From the NCBI RefSeq assembly GCF_040537815.1, contig NZ_JBEWSZ010000001.1, forward strand, positions 2,666,001 through 2,730,000: a stretch of 64,000 nucleotides of DNA, in the 5' to 3' direction. Below the pieces are notes generated by a model. That model worked only from the letters and a program-made list of their open reading frames with translations. It made no database searches and had not been told where the DNA came from. Positions 62,023-64,000 of this stretch are shown piece after piece; positions within the stretch are counted from its first letter, which is position 1, and each line of letters starts with the position of its first letter. The stretch is from Mesorhizobium shangrilense. GTDB taxonomy: Bacteria > Pseudomonadota > Alphaproteobacteria > Rhizobiales > Rhizobiaceae. Position numbers and translations under genes: made by a program.

Positions 62023-62748
62023 ATGGCGACGAAAATTTCCGACTCCAAGGCTGGTGCCGGCCCCATGGGCGCAAAGGCAAAGCCATTGCCAAAGGTCTCG
62101 GCGGACGGAAAAACCATCCGCGCACCGCTGACGCAGAACCCGCACGCCATCCGCGATACCCGTGAAAAAGTACTGGAGGTGGCGATTGGCCGCGAGGTGC
62201 GGGCGTTCCGCAAGAAGCTCGGCATCACCGTCGCCGATCTGGCTGTCGCCACCGACATTTCGCTGGGCATGCTGTCGAAGATCGAGAACGGCATCACCTC
62301 GCCGTCGCTGACCACCTTGCAGGCGCTGTCGCGAGCGCTCGGCGTTCCGGTCACCGCCTTCTTCCGCCGCTTCGAGGAGGAGCGCAGTGCCGTCTTCGTC
62401 AAGGCTGGCGAAGGTCTCGATGTCGAGCGCCGCGGCACGCGCGCCGGCCACCAGTACAATCTGCTCGGCCATATCGGCTCCAACACCAGCGGTGTCGTCG
62501 TCGAGCCGTATCTGATCACGCTGACCGAAGACTCGGATGTATTCCCGACCTTCCAGCATGAAGGCATGGAGTTCCTCTATATGCTGGAGGGCGAAGTCGT
62601 TTACCGCCACGGCAACAACCTCTATCCGATGAAGCCGGGCGACAGCCTGTTCTTCGACGCCGATGCGCCGCACGGGCCGGAAGTGCTGACGCAACTGCCG
62701 ATGCGCTATCTCTCGATCATCTGCTATCCGCAGAACAGCGCTGGGTGA
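62023..62748 (+). CDS. XRE family regulator with C-terminal cupin domain
   Basis: 241 residues: a 60-residue polar N-terminus, an XRE helix-turn-helix (VRAFRKKLGITVADLAVATDISLGMLSKIENGITSPSLTTLQALSRALG, about residues 63-111) and a cupin sensor domain (FQHEGMEFLYMLEGEVVYRHG and MKPGDSLFFDADAPHGPEVL). Regulators of this design are common beside methylamine, choline and betaine genes. ATG 62023 behind GGGGGG. Divergent from tmm; likely controls the methylated-amine genes. A RIME-like repeat follows its stop. Confidence 0.9.
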   Translation: MATKISDSKAGAGPMGAKAKPLPKVSADGKTIRAPLTQNPHAIRDTREKVLEVAIGREVRAFRKKLGITVADLAVATDISLGMLSKIENGITSPSLTTLQALSRALGVPVTAFFRRFEEERSAVFVKAGEGLDVERRGTRAGHQYNLLGHIGSNTSGVVVEPYLITLTEDSDVFPTFQHEGMEFLYMLEGEVVYRHGNNLYPMKPGDSLFFDADAPHGPEVLTQLPMRYLSIICYPQNSAG

Positions 62749-62760
62749 CTGAGCTCGACG

Positions 62761-62888
62761 AAGGCCCCCTCATCCGGTCGCTACGCTGCCACCTTCTCCC
62801 CGTTGGGGAGAAGAGACTGGCGCTGGCGTTGACAATCTCTCTCCCCACGGGGAGAAGGTGGCCCGAAGGGCCGGATGAGGGGGCCTTT
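62761..62888. repeat. RIME-like rhizobial intergenic palindromic repeat
   Basis: 128-bp element with outer 17-bp arms at 62761-62777 (AAGGCCCCCTCATCCGG) and 62871-62887 that are exact complements, and inner CTTCTCCCC/GGGGAGAAG hairpins in both halves. This is the layout of the rhizobial RIME elements found between genes. It sits between two convergent genes and overlaps the stop codon of dmmA. Confidence 0.8.
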
Positions 62889-63927
62889 AGTCCGGCCCGA
62901 ACCCCGGACTCGTCGCACTTCCATCATCCAGCTTCGACAGCCATTCCACCAGCGTCGGCCGATAACGCGTCAGGCCCTTGTAGTTGGCGAGCTCGTCGGG
63001 CAGGTCACGGATAACGCGATGCAGGCGCCGTGCCCATTTGGGCTGCGTCAACAGCTCGTCCATCTTGATCAGATAGCAACGGATCGGGAAGACGATGCCG
63101 TTCGAGCGTGGCAGCCGCCAGAAGCTCTGCAATTCGACGCGCAGATGGACCTTGTCGCCGACATTCTCGGGCGTCACCGTCGCCCGGTCCGGTCCCCATT
63201 TGTGATAATTTTCAGGGCTGGTGTCGAGGCGCGGATTGACGGTCATCGTCCAGTTCAGGCGCCGGGCCGGCTTGCCTTGCTGGATGTTGGTGAGGAATTT
63301 CAGGGCGCGTATGAAAATGCCCTTCTCATGCGCCAGCGGCACCGGCGCGTGCCACTCGAAGAAGTTCATGCCGATGTCGAAATCGAGCGACCAGTCGGCC
63401 TGTGTGGTGACCATGCCGGCATCCATCCACAGATTGCCGTCGCGCTGGTCGAGGATACAGAAATCCCCCTGGCTCTGCCGTGTGATGTATTCCATCGGCC
63501 CGTAAGGCAGCGTCGAGGTGTCGCCAAAGGTGAAGGTGTCGTCGATGCCAAGCGGCCGGTTGATCCAGCGCCAGCGATCGCCGTCGCGGGTCAGCGTGAA
63601 ATGCTCGGGATAGCCGAGCGACTGCTGCTCCATCAGGAGTTCCAGAAGGTCCCAGCCAGCCAAGGTCATGTGCGGCAGCGACTGGCAGCGCAGCGGATCC
63701 TCGGCCAGCACCAGCGCGCGGTCCTGCATCTCGGCGACATAATGCTCGTCGACGTCGATCAGGTTTTCCAGCACGCTGCCCTTCGGGCCGACGACATGCG
63801 GCTCGATGTTGACCGCGTACATGTAAGCGTCTTCGTGGAACGGAAACGGAAAACGCCGGATGTGCTCCGGGCTGTTCCTGAAGGTGAAGTCGTCGCGGAA
63901 TGTTTCCTTGCGAAAGGTGATTCCCAA
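62887..63927 (-). CDS. dmmA: Dimethylamine monooxygenase subunit DmmA (heme-dependent oxidative N-demethylase, DUF3445)
   Basis: 346-residue DUF3445/HODM family protein: FPFPFHEDAYMYAVNIEP at the N-terminus, LPHMTLAGWDLLELLMEQQ, YITRQSQGDFCILD and LRVELQSFWRLPRSNGIVFPIRCYL near the end are family stretches. DmmA is the heme-binding subunit that demethylates dimethylamine to monomethylamine, the step after TMAO demethylation. Start codon TTG at 63927 with GGAGG five bases away, 9 nt after the upstream gene. The stop codon lies inside the RIME-like repeat. Confidence 0.9.
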   Translation of the reverse strand: MGITFRKETFRDDFTFRNSPEHIRRFPFPFHEDAYMYAVNIEPHVVGPKGSVLENLIDVDEHYVAEMQDRALVLAEDPLRCQSLPHMTLAGWDLLELLMEQQSLGYPEHFTLTRDGDRWRWINRPLGIDDTFTFGDTSTLPYGPMEYITRQSQGDFCILDQRDGNLWMDAGMVTTQADWSLDFDIGMNFFEWHAPVPLAHEKGIFIRALKFLTNIQQGKPARRLNWTMTVNPRLDTSPENYHKWGPDRATVTPENVGDKVHLRVELQSFWRLPRSNGIVFPIRCYLIKMDELLTQPKWARRLHRVIRDLPDELANYKGLTRYRPTLVEWLSKLDDGSATSPGFGPD

Positions 63928-63936
63928 GCTCGCCTC

Positions 63937-64000
63937 CTATCTTTCCAAGACCAGCGATTTGCCCTCGAAGCGCGACACGCACGGCATGATCTTGCAGCCG
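63937..64000 (-). CDS. C-terminal end of a probable iron-sulfur electron-transfer subunit (partial)
   Basis: Only the last 20 or so residues are visible, ending in CKIMPCVSRFEGKSLVLER before TAG at 63937. The pattern of two Cys near the end followed by a short beta-strand resembles the C-terminus of 2Fe-2S ferredoxin domains of oxygenase reductases. Directly upstream of dmmA, it is probably a further Dmm subunit. The assignment rests on position and a very short sequence. Confidence 0.55.
   Translation of the reverse strand, partial: GCKIMPCVSRFEGKSLVLER

Overview
The window reads as a chromosomal, catabolism-rich stretch of a rhizobial alphaproteobacterium, most likely Mesorhizobium. The evidence is high GC, several sugar-type ABC importers with Gfo/Idh dehydrogenases, an alpha-r14-type small RNA with anti-Shine-Dalgarno loops (35.7 kb), a RIME-like intergenic palindrome (62.8 kb), and many TTG starts behind strong GGAGG ribosome sites. 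I found no rRNA, tRNA, insertion sequence, prophage or CRISPR array.

Layout. (1) 1-5640, minus: a sugar-acid operon (SDR dehydrogenase, SMP-30 lactonase, MR-type enolase-superfamily dehydratase, CUT2 sugar importer), running off the left edge. (2) 6103-16758, plus: an unassigned CoA-linked pathway with a tartrate/isopropylmalate-type dehydrogenase, an amidohydrolase, VOC and EthD proteins, two SDRs, an acyl-CoA ligase, a TPP-dependent 2-oxoacid dehydrogenase E1 (beta then alpha), a MaoC-type hydratase and a 2-methylfumaryl-CoA isomerase-like CoA transferase. A stand-alone lipoyl protein is encoded on the opposite strand at 12.0-12.2 kb. Operons 1 and 2 diverge from one intergenic region, where each promoter carries nearly the same 18-bp element. 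(3) 16793-19785: a single-chain E1/transketolase-like enzyme, divergent from an Lrp/AsnC regulator. (4) 19877-35502: an RpiR regulator, an SDR, a polyol dehydrogenase, three Gfo/Idh dehydrogenases, two more CUT2 importers and a LacI regulator, probably for polyol or inositol-like sugars. (5) 35.66-35.77 kb: the small RNA. (6) 35871-41304: a TetR-controlled RND efflux pump. (7) 41348-55816: a LysR-linked HalD/BesD-like oxygenase, a GntR regulator, two enolase-superfamily enzymes, a peptide-type ABC importer with a fused double ATPase, a second LysR, a second Tat-exported binding protein and a twin DUF427 protein. This looks like uptake and breakdown of a modified amino acid, betaine or peptide. 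(8) 56276-64000: methylamine catabolism, with a TMAO/betaine-type ABC importer, trimethylamine monooxygenase (Tmm), an XRE-cupin regulator, dimethylamine monooxygenase subunit DmmA and the end of a probable electron-transfer subunit.

Recurring design. In all five importer operons where the binding-protein gene is followed directly by its other subunits, an 11-13 bp stem-loop without a U-tract lies 14-29 nt after the binding-protein stop codon. This is the classic arrangement for making more binding protein than membrane parts. Several regulators sit beside clear palindromes: TetR, GntR, LysR and XRE-cupin.

The best candidates for undescribed biology are the CoA pathway with its stand-alone lipoyl carrier, the shared operator of the two divergent operons, the HalD-family oxygenase that keeps a hydroxylase-type Asp ligand, and the long structured leader before the TMAO/betaine binding protein.
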